NCBI GenBank assembly: GCA_913058165.1
Contig: CAJXQV010000002.1
Span: 1 to 19,036 of the forward strand
Direction: 5' to 3'
Length of the DNA stretch: 19,036 nucleotides
Origin: an uncultured Chromatiales bacterium
GTDB taxonomy: Bacteria > Pseudomonadota > Gammaproteobacteria > Steroidobacterales > GCA-2729495
Part shown: positions 1-8,018 of the stretch, piece after piece
Layout of the letters: each line of letters starts with the position of its first letter
How positions within the stretch are numbered: the stretch's first letter is position 1
Position numbers and translations under genes: made by a program
Notes under the pieces: model-generated
The model's input: the letters and a program-made list of their open reading frames with translations, nothing else
What the model was told of the DNA's origin: nothing
Databases searched by the model: none

Positions 1-48
1 CGAGATTGCCTCTTGTCTCGTGGGCTCGGAGATGTGTATAAGAGACAG
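1..48 (+). other. Nextera i7 sequencing adapter (artefact)
   Basis: This is synthetic sequence: the tail of the P7 oligo (CGAGAT), an 8-base index TGCCTCTT, the i7 read primer site GTCTCGTGGGCTCGG, and the 19-bp Tn5 mosaic end AGATGTGTATAAGAGACAG ending at base 48. It is not part of the genome. Any protein reading through it carries the known artefact string VYKRQ or MCIRDS. Confidence 0.98.
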
Positions 49-123
49 CCTGTGTATTGGTGGTATAGCGACCGAGCTATCGAGCAAAATACAAAGTCTG
101 AGTTAATGCTGCTGCCTGAGTAA
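49..123 (+). CDS. C-terminal 24 codons of a truncated gene
   Basis: Directly after the adapter an open frame runs to a TAA at 121-123 and encodes PVYWWYSDRAIEQ followed by eleven further residues ending in LLPE. It is open across its whole short length and stops about 100 bp before the next gene on the same strand, so it is plausibly the end of an upstream gene cut by the contig boundary. The fragment is too short to assign to a family. The upstream extension through the adapter is not real. Confidence 0.4.
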   Translation, partial: PVYWWYSDRAIEQNTKSELMLLPE

Positions 124-162
124 CATTTCTTTTTTTGCAAAGTCCTTTTATAAATTAATACA

Positions 163-178
163 TCGGTAAAATTACCGA
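163..178. promoter_or_regulatory. Inverted repeat upstream of flavin-reductase gene
   Basis: TCGGTAA and TTACCGA form a perfect 7-bp inverted repeat with a 2-base centre. It lies about 46 bp before the ATG at 225, in AT-rich DNA. The size and position suit a dimeric regulator's operator. The regulator is unknown and no convincing -35/-10 pair could be fixed around it. Confidence 0.35.
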
Positions 179-224
179 GTGCTAGAGTGGCGCTCGACTT
201 TATATCGATGCATGTGGAGTGGTT

Positions 225-1112
225 ATGGGTTTCTTCGATAGATTTTTTCATCCCAACACAACTAATGAGCCTTTTGTAGATAGTCCGATGCGGGATAACT
301 GGTATCAGGCCAGTTCGTATTGGCCATCATCATTTGCGCTGATTACCACTGTTGATGAAGAGGGCAACACCAATATTGGCCCGTATCAGCTGACCTTCCC
401 GTTTGAAGTTATTGGGGGTCGCTCATTTATTGTATGCAGTCGACAGGGCTCTAATACTGAAACGAATATTCATCAGGTCAAGAAGTGTGCGCTGAATTTT
501 GTTGAGTTCGATAAAAGCTGGATCAAGAAGATTGTGCGCCTGGGCTACCCCGGGCAGACCACGCTTGAGAAAATGGAAGACAACCCGTTTACTCTGATTG
601 ATAGCCCTACCGAGGGAAGGGCTCAGGACCCACTGTTTCCAAAGATTCTTAAAGAGGCTTTTCAGGTTTACGAATGCACGTTTGATTCGGAGCAGTCGAT
701 CCGTGACGATGGCAAGACACCCGAGTATATGGTGTTGCGTATCGACAACATCCTGCTGAAAAAAACCTGGCAGGAAAACATCGAGAACGGCACCACCCGC
801 ATGCCAAGAATGCCGATTGCTTATGGGTTTCGCGACGGCCACAAGTTTTGGTTTGCGGAGCACAAAAAACCGTTCTGGGTTCCTACTCCTACCGACAAAG
901 GGCCTAAAGAAGAGGCTGTTCTGTATGAGGCTAACCGTCTCGAGCCGGATAGCGTGCAGTTTACCCGTGCGGCCTGTAAGCAGCTTACGGGAGTGCCGAA
1001 GCCGTTTATTAAGACGGTGCTGAAGGGCATTATCAAGCAGGCAAAGGCCGACGGGGTTGCTTTGGTGGACGAGGATTACGTAAAGAAGATTAACGACGAG
1101 CGAAACAGCTAA
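225..1112 (+). CDS. Flavin reductase-like (FMN-binding split barrel) protein
   Basis: This 295-aa cytoplasmic protein looks like the flavin reductase-like superfamily. An N-terminal stretch (about residues 25-75) reads SYWPSSFALITTVDEEGNTN then IGPYQLTFPFEV, matching the family pattern in which a hydrophobic strand, a polar turn and an 'xNIGPYQ' segment form the FMN site of a split beta-barrel. Such proteins bind FMN and either reduce free flavin or use bound flavin as a cofactor; the substrate cannot be read here. At 295 aa it is longer than simple flavin reductases (about 160-200 aa), and the C-terminal third (after about residue 200) is unassigned. The ATG at 225 is preferred over the GTG at 219 because GGAG (216-219) sits five bases before the ATG but overlaps the GTG. 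The gene stands alone, with no reductase or oxygenase partner beside it. Confidence 0.75.
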   Translation: MGFFDRFFHPNTTNEPFVDSPMRDNWYQASSYWPSSFALITTVDEEGNTNIGPYQLTFPFEVIGGRSFIVCSRQGSNTETNIHQVKKCALNFVEFDKSWIKKIVRLGYPGQTTLEKMEDNPFTLIDSPTEGRAQDPLFPKILKEAFQVYECTFDSEQSIRDDGKTPEYMVLRIDNILLKKTWQENIENGTTRMPRMPIAYGFRDGHKFWFAEHKKPFWVPTPTDKGPKEEAVLYEANRLEPDSVQFTRAACKQLTGVPKPFIKTVLKGIIKQAKADGVALVDEDYVKKINDERNS

Positions 1113-1484
1113 TTTTCTTATTCAGCCTATCATTCAGTAGCTTATTAAAGGATTGGTGCATAGCAGAACAAATAGGGTATACAATTTAAATACGGGAAAT
1201 TGGGGGGGTTATTTGTTTATTTTCAAAAATGGCTTTCTGCAGGTGGAGTCTTGTGTGTGCATTTTGCGGATAGCTGTCCTGCGTTCGCCACTGATGTTTA
1301 TTGGGCTGGTTTCGCCTACCAGGGCGCATATTTCGAAGCAGCCTCGCGACATCCATATTCCGCTGATCAAAGAGGCTTCGGTTGAGCTCTCGGACGAGTG
1401 ACTTATTTCATCGACTTTAGTAGGCCCTAAGAACTAAAGCCGGTTTTTGAACTGTGTAGTTTGGTTCGCGATGTTTTTTGTATG
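1113..1484. other. Gene-poor interval; possible gene relic
   Basis: About 370 bp lie between the flavin-reductase-like gene and the leader of the outer-membrane protein gene. Open frames here (for example 1200-1385) are short and lack a ribosome site. The 1200-1385 frame does have a secreted-protein look: a hydrophobic start, then CPAFATDVYWAGFAYQGAYF. This could be the remnant of an exported protein. A run of seven G at 1202-1208 and a 6-bp CTTTAG/CTAAAG inverted repeat (1415-1439) are also visible. No RNA gene was recognised. Confidence 0.35.
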
Positions 1485-1501
1485 GGCCAGATTGGCTGGC
1501 C
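1485..1501 (+). promoter_or_regulatory. Leader hairpin before outer-membrane protein gene
   Basis: GGCCAG-ATTGG-CTGGCC is a perfect 6-bp, GC-rich hairpin with a 5-base loop. It ends eight bases before the GGGAG ribosome site (1509-1513) of the beta-barrel gene. Its position in the probable 5' leader suggests a role in mRNA stability or translation, but this is inference from position only. Confidence 0.35.
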
Positions 1502-1520
1502 TGCTTATGGGAGATATAGA

Positions 1521-2129
1521 ATGAAGGTTGTTAATGTTGTAGCGATTGTTGCTATGTTGACTGCGGGCATTGCTTCCGCTGTTGAAGTGAAAGAAAAGGG
1601 TGCTTATATCGGTGGTGCTTATGGTGTTACTGAAGTCGATGATGATAATTTGAGTGACTTAGTAAATTTTGGTTTTAGTGTTGATAAAAAAGATACCGGC
1701 TATCAGCTTTGGGGCGGCTATAAGTTTCTTAAATGGTTTGCTGTAGAGGGACGTTATTCGTATCTCGGTGAGTACACCGCAACAGAAGGAGGCATTGGCG
1801 TAAAAGAGGATGCTGCAGCGTTAACAGCTAATGCTGTATTTATCCTGCCTTTGGGCGGCAGTAGCTGGGAACTCTATGGGCAGGTTGGATTAGGTGTTTT
1901 GTCATACGATATTTCTTACCTAGGAGCAGGAGCCCCTCCGGGTGAGGATGGCACTGAAACTGTGGGTTCTGCAGGTCTTGGTGTTCGCTGGACCCCAGCG
2001 CCGCCAGTAACCATTTCTCTGGGTTTTGATGCCTGGTCTGCTGAGATTGATCGGACAGAGGTGTTCCCCATTGATAGTGATGATTTTTCAGTTGGTATGA
2101 CCCGCTTGGGTGTGCAATACAACTTCTAA
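1521..2129 (+). CDS. Outer-membrane beta-barrel (porin-like) protein
   Basis: The 202-aa product has a classic signal peptide (MKVVNVVAIVAMLTAGIASA, cleaved before VEVKEKG). The rest is alternating strand-like segments with many Gly and aromatic residues (GAYIGGAYG, GYQLWGGYKF, WELYGQVGLGV, VGSAGLGVRW). It ends in ...VQYNF, the C-terminal aromatic signature recognised by the BAM machinery. It fits the OmpA-barrel-like/OmpW-size '8-strand beta-barrel' group in the outer membrane, where it may be structural or a small pore. There is no OmpA peptidoglycan domain. The ATG at 1521 is chosen over upstream starts because GGGAG at 1509-1513 is seven bases away and the signal peptide begins there. It is a single-gene unit ending at a strong terminator. 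Exact function is unknown. Confidence 0.85.
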   Translation: MKVVNVVAIVAMLTAGIASAVEVKEKGAYIGGAYGVTEVDDDNLSDLVNFGFSVDKKDTGYQLWGGYKFLKWFAVEGRYSYLGEYTATEGGIGVKEDAAALTANAVFILPLGGSSWELYGQVGLGVLSYDISYLGAGAPPGEDGTETVGSAGLGVRWTPAPPVTISLGFDAWSAEIDRTEVFPIDSDDFSVGMTRLGVQYNF

Positions 2130-2148
2130 GTTACGCTGAAGTATGTTG

Positions 2149-2183
2149 AAAAGCCTCGCTATGAAAATAGCGGGGCTTTTTTT
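2149..2183. terminator. Bidirectional rho-independent terminator
   Basis: AAAAGCCTCGCTA pairs with TAGCGGGGCTTTT over 13 bp (one G-T wobble) with a 6-base loop, followed by further T. The A-run on the left makes it work on both strands. It lies between the convergent outer-membrane protein gene (ends 2129) and aceE (ends 2228) and should terminate both. Confidence 0.92.
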
Positions 2184-2227
2184 ATGTCCGGAGTTTTACT
2201 CATCAGGTGCCCGGTTATGTGGGCGCA

Positions 2228-4942
2228 TTACTTCGGCGGGTTGATCTTCGCTGGGCTTGCAGTTGCAGGGTCAGGCTTGTCGCTATTAATGTTCAGTTTG
2301 CCCGCAATTGTTTTGAGCTCCTCGAGCTTAACCCGGCCTTGTTTGTGCAATGCTACAACGGCGGCATAAGCTATGTATTCCGCACTCACTTCGAAGTGAG
2401 TGCGGAGGTCAGGGCGTGATTCACTCAGACCATAGCCATCGGTGCCAAGCACGGTGTAGTCGCCCGGAACCCACTTCTGTATGCTCATGGGCATAGCTTT
2501 CATGTAGTCACTGGCCGCGATGAAAATGCCATTTTCTCCAGTGAGTAACTCCTCAACATAGGATTGTTTTTCGGGGCCTTCCGGGTGCAATAGGTTGTGA
2601 CGGGCAACCCGCTGAGCTTCACGGCTAAGTTGGTTGTAGCTAGTGACGCTCCAGATATCGGCGGATACGCCTTCGGCTTCGAGTAAGTCCGCAGCGCGCA
2701 GAACCTCAGTCATAATCGAGCCGCTGCCAAACAGGTGCGCTTTGCGTTCGCCCGATACAGGGGTTGTTGAGGCTCTGAACCGGTACATGCCTTTGATGAT
2801 GCCTTCCTCGCACCCTACGGGCATTTTAGGCATCGGGTAGTTTTCATTGTAGATAGTGATGTAGTAGAAAATTTCTTGTTGCTGGTGATACATCCGGTCG
2901 ATGCCATCGCGGAGAATAATTGCCAGTTCATGAGCAAAGGCGGGGTCGTAGCTGCGCATGTTGGGGACTGTGCTTGCAACCAATGGAGAGTGGCCATCCT
3001 GATGCTGGAGGCCTTCGCCATTCAGCGTGGTACGTCCGGCAGTGCCGCCCAGTAAAAAGCCCCGAGCAAGCATGTCGCCGCAGGCCCAGATCATGTCGCC
3101 AACGCGTTGGAAACCGAAAATCGAATAAAATACATAGAATGGGATTGTGGGTATGTCATGCACCGCGTATGCAGTGCCGGCAGCAAGGAATGATGCCATT
3201 GCGCCAACCTCGCAGATGCCCTCCTGCAGAATTTGCCCGTCTTTAGATTCCCGGTAGGGCATTAGCGTGCTGCTGTCTACCGGCTTGTACTTCTGACCTT
3301 CAAACGAATAAATGCCCGCTTTGCGGAATAGCGCTTCCATACCAAAGGTGCGGGCCTCATCCGGAACGATGGGTACAATGTATTTGCCGATATCGGGGTG
3401 CTGCAACAGTTTGGCCAGTATGCGCACGAACGCCATGGTGGTTGAAATGGAGCGTTCGCCAGAGCCTTTCAATTGCTCTTTAAAATACTCGAGTTCCGGA
3501 ACCGGCAGTTGCGGACAATTCACCGTGCGCTTTGGCAACACGCCGCCTAAGGCAGTGCGGTGTCGTTTCATGTACTCAACCACGATACTGTCATCTTTCG
3601 GCTTGTAAAACTGCGCTGCCTTAATAGCATCTTCCGGCATATTAATACCAAGCCGTTTGGCCGACTCGATGCGCTCTTCGGCATTAAGGTTCTTCTTCTG
3701 ATGCACGACATTTGAGCCTTCGTGGCCTTCCATGCCATAGCCTTTAATCGTCTTAATAAGGATTGCCGTGGGCTTGCCTTTGGTGTCTATCGCCCGCTGG
3801 AATGCGGCGTAAATTTTACGTTGGTCATGGCCGCCCCGACGAATGGCACGGATCTCTTCATCAGACAGTGTCTGCATGATTTCAGCGAGGCGTTCATCAC
3901 CGTTAACCCAGTGTTCGCGCACTTCATCGCCACTGGAAACCGAGTACATCTGGTAGTCGCCATCCACCACTTCATCCATGCGGTTTTGCATGACATTGTT
4001 ATGGTCGCGGGCAAATAGGGCATCCCATTCACCGCTCCAGATCACTTTAATAACATTCCAGCCAGCACCGCGGAAACTGCGTTCAAGCTCCTGAATGATC
4101 TTGCCGTTACCCCGGACCGGGCCATCGAGTCGTTGCAGGTTGCAGTTGGCCACCAGAATAAGGTTGTCGAGGTTTTCCCGCGCAGCAATGTTGATGCTGC
4201 CGATTACCTCAGGCTCATCTGACTCGCCATCGCCGATAAACGCCCAAACCTTGCCGCCATTGTGCGGCTTGAGGCCGCGGTTTTCGAGGTAGCGTGCAAA
4301 CCGAGCCTGATAGATAGCGCTGGGTGTTGAAAGCCCCATCGATGCAGACGGCATTTGCCAGAGCTGTGGCATGTTGCGCGGATGCGGATATGACGAGAGC
4401 CCCCCGCCCGGCTGCAGTTCACGCCGGAAGTTTTTGAGTTGAGTTTCGCTCAGCCGCCCTTCAAGGAACGCGCGCGCATAGATGCCCGGCGCCGCGTGCG
4501 CCTGAATGGCGATCAGATCGCCACCGTAATCTTCACTGCGGGCGCGGAATACGTGATTCATGCCAACCTCCAGCATGGTGGCGGCGGAAGCGTAAGTGCC
4601 AATATGACCACCGACACCGGAGCCACTGTCATAGCCCTGTAACACCATTGCCATGGCATTCCAGCGCAGCACGTTCTCCAGCTTTTCTTCGGTTTCGATG
4701 TCACCGGGATACTGGGGCTGTTCGTCTAGCGATATGGTATTGCGGTAAGGGGTGTTGAGCGTGGCATCATCCATTGCCACGTTGGCATTGTTCAGGTGAT
4801 CGCGCAGTGCGCGAAAGATTTCTTTGGCGCGGTCCGGTCCTTCGTTGCGCAGCAGCGATTCAATAGACTCTAGCCATTCATGCAACTCCACATCGCTGCC
4901 TGAAGTATGCGTGGTGTTTATCTGCTTAGGGTCTGTCGCCAT
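2228..4942 (-). CDS. aceE: Pyruvate dehydrogenase E1 component (homodimeric)
   Basis: The 904-aa protein is the thiamine-diphosphate-dependent E1 of the pyruvate dehydrogenase complex. It decarboxylates pyruvate and passes the acetyl group to the lipoyl domains of E2 (AceF). The TPP/Mg motif GDGESDEPE (about residue 237) and its partner Asn in NCNLQRLDGPV (about residue 268) are present, as are the family blocks SYPHPRNMPQLWQ, PDEARTFGMEALFR, GRTTLNGEGLQHQDGHS and, near the end, LGTDGYGLSESR. E. coli AceE is 887 aa. The ATG at 4942 (MATDPKQ) is chosen because family homology begins just after it (WLESIESLLRNEGPDRA). In-frame starts at 4999 and 5044 add sequence of low-complexity look, so the start is not certain. 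aceF does not follow: the next gene is convergent and a terminator intervenes. E2/E3 must be encoded elsewhere. The gene is divergent from nadA. Confidence 0.96.
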   Translation of the reverse strand: MATDPKQINTTHTSGSDVELHEWLESIESLLRNEGPDRAKEIFRALRDHLNNANVAMDDATLNTPYRNTISLDEQPQYPGDIETEEKLENVLRWNAMAMVLQGYDSGSGVGGHIGTYASAATMLEVGMNHVFRARSEDYGGDLIAIQAHAAPGIYARAFLEGRLSETQLKNFRRELQPGGGLSSYPHPRNMPQLWQMPSASMGLSTPSAIYQARFARYLENRGLKPHNGGKVWAFIGDGESDEPEVIGSINIAARENLDNLILVANCNLQRLDGPVRGNGKIIQELERSFRGAGWNVIKVIWSGEWDALFARDHNNVMQNRMDEVVDGDYQMYSVSSGDEVREHWVNGDERLAEIMQTLSDEEIRAIRRGGHDQRKIYAAFQRAIDTKGKPTAILIKTIKGYGMEGHEGSNVVHQKKNLNAEERIESAKRLGINMPEDAIKAAQFYKPKDDSIVVEYMKRHRTALGGVLPKRTVNCPQLPVPELEYFKEQLKGSGERSISTTMAFVRILAKLLQHPDIGKYIVPIVPDEARTFGMEALFRKAGIYSFEGQKYKPVDSSTLMPYRESKDGQILQEGICEVGAMASFLAAGTAYAVHDIPTIPFYVFYSIFGFQRVGDMIWACGDMLARGFLLGGTAGRTTLNGEGLQHQDGHSPLVASTVPNMRSYDPAFAHELAIILRDGIDRMYHQQQEIFYYITIYNENYPMPKMPVGCEEGIIKGMYRFRASTTPVSGERKAHLFGSGSIMTEVLRAADLLEAEGVSADIWSVTSYNQLSREAQRVARHNLLHPEGPEKQSYVEELLTGENGIFIAASDYMKAMPMSIQKWVPGDYTVLGTDGYGLSESRPDLRTHFEVSAEYIAYAAVVALHKQGRVKLEELKTIAGKLNINSDKPDPATASPAKINPPK
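2379..2406. repeat. 28-bp perfect palindrome inside aceE
   Basis: The left arm TCCGCACTCACTTC is followed at once by its exact reverse complement, giving 14 perfect pairs with no spacer. It lies in the last 60 codons of aceE and encodes conserved residues (RTHFEVSAE). In mRNA it would form a strong hairpin, and in DNA it is a symmetric site. Confidence 0.9.
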
Positions 4943-5133
4943 GGGGTCTGCCTGTTTTGTGTGGTGGGCCGAACTTGCGGGGATTTCTTGGTTGGCCATC
5001 TTGGTCGGATTGTTTGCGTGCCATTTTTGCGGCAATTCTAGCACCGGTTTGTTGCTGGTCGAAGCCTGATAGTGGCTTTGGCCTAGCTGCGGTGCGAGAG
5101 AATCCGCTGTTGACCTGCGCAGCAGGTGTTAGC

Positions 5134-5144
5134 TGCTATATAAT
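5134..5144 (+). promoter_or_regulatory. Candidate extended -10 promoter for nadAB
   Basis: TGCTATATAAT contains TGC followed by TATATA, an extended -10 arrangement, with an overlapping TATAAT at 5139-5144. A TTGACC at 5110-5115 lies too far upstream (21-23 bp) for an ordinary -35. An AGCAG/CTGCT inverted repeat (5121-5137) overlaps the element and could be a regulator site. It would give nadA a leader of about 85 nt. Confidence 0.4.
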
Positions 5145-5235
5145 CGAGGTCAGAACTGTTTGCACCGCCGGTTGAAACATCACGGGCTCTGGTGCTGTCT
5201 ATAAACATGTATAAGCGTCTCGGGTAGTTATTATC

Positions 5236-6258
5236 GTGGTTGGAACCGTTGCACAGTATCAAATTCCTGAATTTACGCCGGAAATTGCCAAGGCAACCCA
5301 GCCGGCTTGGGAGCGGCTAAAGGGCCTTATTCCTGAGGTTGAGTGGGCGGTATATGCCCCTTATATCGCTGAGATCAATCGGCTTAAGAAGGAAAAGAAC
5401 GCTGTTTTGTTGGTGCACAACTACCAAACACCGGAAATTTTTCATGGTGTGGCGGATATTGCGGGTGATTCTCTGGCATTGGCGCGTGAAGCCGTAAATG
5501 TCGATGCCGATGTCATTGTGCTGTGCGGCGTGCACTTTATGGCCGAAACGGCAAAAATTCTGAATCCGAGCAAAACAGTATTGATTCCCGATATGGCTGC
5601 CGGTTGTTCGCTGGCCGAGTCTATAACCGGTGCGGATGTCCGTCGGCTTAAGGCCCAATATCCCGGTGTGCCTGTGGTGACTTATGTAAATACCAGTGCT
5701 GAAGTGAAGGCGGAGTCGGATGTGTGTTGCACTTCCGGCAATGCTGTTCAGGTGGTGGAGTCTTTGGGTGTCGATAAAGTCATCTTTATTCCCGACGAAT
5801 ATCTGGGTCGTTATGTCGCCGAGCAAACCGACGTTGAAATTATTTTGTATGAAGGCTGCTGTGAAGTTCACGAGAAATTTACAGCGCCAGAGTTGCGTGA
5901 GTATCGAAAATTACATCCAGGCATTCACGTCATTGCACACCCGGAGTGTCCGCCGGATGTATTGCATGAGGCTGACTTCGTGGGTTCTACCTCGGGAATG
6001 ATTAACCATTTGGACGAGACTCGTCCTAAAGAAGTGGTAATGATTACCGAGTGCTCTATGAGCGATAATGTTTCTGTGCAATTTCCGGATGTTAGTTTTG
6101 TGCGGCCATGTAATCTGTGTGATCACATGAAGCGCATTACATTGCCAAAAATCCTTCATTCTCTCCAGACTTTGCAGCCCGAGGTATTGGTTGATCCGGA
6201 TATCGCGGCGCGCGCTAGGCGCAGTGTCGAGAGAATGTTGGAAATTGGTCCGCGCTAG
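5236..6258 (+). CDS. nadA: Quinolinate synthase NadA
   Basis: This 340-aa iron-sulfur enzyme condenses iminoaspartate with dihydroxyacetone phosphate to give quinolinate, the precursor of NAD. The three expected 4Fe-4S ligands are present with the family's spacing of about 85 residues: Cys124 in MAAGCSLAE, Cys209 in GCCEVHEKF, and Cys295 in [12 protein letters not shown]. Other NadA blocks are [22 protein letters not shown] and [10 protein letters not shown]. The length is normal. The start is GTG with only a weak purine stretch (GGGTAG, 5222-5227) nearby, so translation may be modest or the start may differ slightly. nadB follows after 11 bp, so the two consecutive enzymes are almost certainly co-transcribed and likely act together, since iminoaspartate is unstable. 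Confidence 0.97.
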   Translation: MVGTVAQYQIPEFTPEIAKATQPAWERLKGLIPEVEWAVYAPYIAEINRLKKEKNAVLLVHNYQTPEIFHGVADIAGDSLALAREAVNVDADVIVLCGVHFMAETAKILNPSKTVLIPDMAAGCSLAESITGADVRRLKAQYPGVPVVTYVNTSAEVKAESDVCCTSGNAVQVVESLGVDKVIFIPDEYLGRYVAEQTDVEIILYEGCCEVHEKFTAPELREYRKLHPGIHVIAHPECPPDVLHEADFVGSTSGMINHLDETRPKEVVMITECSMSDNVSVQFPDVSFVRPCNLCDHMKRITLPKILHSLQTLQPEVLVDPDIAARARRSVERMLEIGPR

Positions 6259-6269
6259 TTTCAGCCCCT

Positions 6270-7916
6270 ATGACCTCATCTAAAAGCACGCCAGTAATTG
6301 TCCTAGGTGGAGGCTTGGCAGGTCTGACTGTCGCATTGCGTTTGGCCGATGCCGGGCGTGAAGTGCTGATGCTGGCTAAACGCCAGTTGTCTGAAGGTTC
6401 CAGTCACTATGCCCAAGGCGGTATTGCTGCAGTCCTTGACGAAGACGATAGCGTCGAATCCCATGTACAAGATACTTTACGTGCGGGTGCAGGCCTGTGT
6501 AATGAGGCCAGCGTTCGATTTGTTGTTGAAGAAAGTGGTAACAGCATTCAGTGGCTGATTGATCAGGGCGTAAAATTTACCCTTAAAGGTAAGGACGAGT
6601 GCGACGGCAGCAAGTCTGAGTTGAGTCCTTATCATCTCACTCGTGAAGGCGGGCACTCTGTCCGTCGGGTTATTCATGCCGATGATGCAACCGGGCGCGC
6701 GGTTATTCAAACCCTGGAGGCGCGGGCACGCAGGCACGAGAGGATTAAAATTCTCGAGCAGCATATTGCTGTCGACATCATTACCTCGGCCAAGTTAGAG
6801 CTGCCCGGAACGAATCGTTGTTTAGGCTTGTATGCCCTGAATAAGGCAACCAGTCACGTGGTCACTCTGCCAGCCACGACCGTGGTTCTGGCAACCGGCG
6901 GCGCGTCAAAAGTGTATTTGTACACCAGTAATCCTGACACCTCGACCGGCGACGGCATTGCTATGGCCTGGCGGGCCGGTTGCCGCGTTTCAAACATGGA
7001 GTTTGTGCAGTTTCACCCCACCTGTTTGTATCACCCACAGGCGAAATCATTTTTGTTGTCAGAGGCCTTGCGCGGTGAGGGTGCATTGTTGCGGCTGCCG
7101 GATGGCACCCGATTTATGCCCGACCATGATGACCGTGCTGAGTTGGCACCGCGTGATATTGTGGCGCGCGCTATCGATTACGAGATGAAGCGGGGTGGTT
7201 TTGAATCGGTGTATCTGGATATTAGCGATAAGCCGGCCAAGTTCATTTATGAGCATTTTCCCAATATTTCTCAACGTTGCGCCGATTTAGGCTTTGATTT
7301 GACGACCAAGCCCGTGCCGGTGGTGCCGGCGGCACACTACACCTGTGGTGGCGTGCTGACCGACCTTGAAGGGCGAACAGATGTTCAGGGGTTGTACGCC
7401 GTCGGTGAAGTGAGTACCACGGGGTTGCATGGGGCAAATCGACTGGCCAGTAATTCATTACTGGAGTGCCTAACTTTTGCGATTTCCTCCAGCGCCAATA
7501 TTCTTTCTGACCAAGCTAGAGAACCTGATGAGGTGGACTTGCCGCCTTGGGATGAAAGCCAGGTAAGCGATGCAGATGAGCAGATTGTTGTTACCCATAA
7601 CTGGGATGAGATTCGCCGCACCATGTGGGATTACGTGGGCATTGTGCGCACCAGTAAACGCCTTGAGCGTGCCAGCCACCGTGTGCGGTTATTACAGTCG
7701 GAAATTCGCGACTACTATAGGAATTTTCGCATCGACAATAACCTGATTGAGTTGCGTAACCTTGTTGTTGTAGCTGACCTGATTATTCGTAGCGCATTAG
7801 ATCGTAAGGAAAGTCGCGGTTTGCATTACACCCTCGATTATCCCGAAACGCTGCCCGATGCCGAAGCTGTCGATACCGTGTTGGTGCCCGATAATTATGT
7901 GGGGCCGCAGAACTAG
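6270..7916 (+). CDS. nadB: L-aspartate oxidase NadB
   Basis: The 548-aa FAD flavoprotein oxidises L-aspartate to iminoaspartate, the substrate of NadA. The Rossmann FAD motif VLGGGLAGL is at residues 10-18. It is followed by the family blocks [52 protein letters not shown] and, near the end of the FAD domain, YTCGGVLTD and [18 protein letters not shown]-terminal three-helix region (about 425-530) completes the succinate-dehydrogenase-type fold. The length matches E. coli NadB (540 aa). There is no clear Shine-Dalgarno before the ATG, consistent with coupling to nadA just upstream. Enzymes of this kind use oxygen or fumarate as electron acceptor. Confidence 0.97.
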   Translation: MTSSKSTPVIVLGGGLAGLTVALRLADAGREVLMLAKRQLSEGSSHYAQGGIAAVLDEDDSVESHVQDTLRAGAGLCNEASVRFVVEESGNSIQWLIDQGVKFTLKGKDECDGSKSELSPYHLTREGGHSVRRVIHADDATGRAVIQTLEARARRHERIKILEQHIAVDIITSAKLELPGTNRCLGLYALNKATSHVVTLPATTVVLATGGASKVYLYTSNPDTSTGDGIAMAWRAGCRVSNMEFVQFHPTCLYHPQAKSFLLSEALRGEGALLRLPDGTRFMPDHDDRAELAPRDIVARAIDYEMKRGGFESVYLDISDKPAKFIYEHFPNISQRCADLGFDLTTKPVPVVPAAHYTCGGVLTDLEGRTDVQGLYAVGEVSTTGLHGANRLASNSLLECLTFAISSSANILSDQAREPDEVDLPPWDESQVSDADEQIVVTHNWDEIRRTMWDYVGIVRTSKRLERASHRVRLLQSEIRDYYRNFRIDNNLIELRNLVVVADLIIRSALDRKESRGLHYTLDYPETLPDAEAVDTVLVPDNYVGPQN

Positions 7917-7937
7917 TTGAAGAATAGGTTTGCGTCG

Positions 7938-7971
7938 ACATTCGTGGCGTGGATACACGTTGAATGTTTTT
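7938..7971 (+). terminator. Probable terminator after nadB
   Basis: ACATTC (7938-7943) pairs with GAATGT (7962-7967), an inner CGTG/CACG stem (7948-7959) encloses a 4-base loop, and TTTTT follows. The internal mismatches make it a moderate hairpin, but it is rightly placed 20 bp after the nadB stop. Confidence 0.5.
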
Positions 7972-8018
7972 AGCGCGGCTTAGTTGTACTCTGATTTAAA
8001 TTATTCCGGGATGTAGTT

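Noticed and set aside
1153..1401. An 82-codon frame in the gene-poor gap
   Set aside because: It starts at a rare start codon without a ribosome site and its composition does not look protein-like.
4943..5044. A 34-residue N-terminal extension of AceE
   Set aside because: Family similarity begins only after the ATG at 4942, and the extension starts at GTG without a good ribosome site. The start remains uncertain.
5317..5871. A 184-codon open frame antisense to nadA
   Set aside because: It lies wholly over a well-supported gene on the other strand and has a low-complexity, His/Ile-rich composition typical of a shadow frame.
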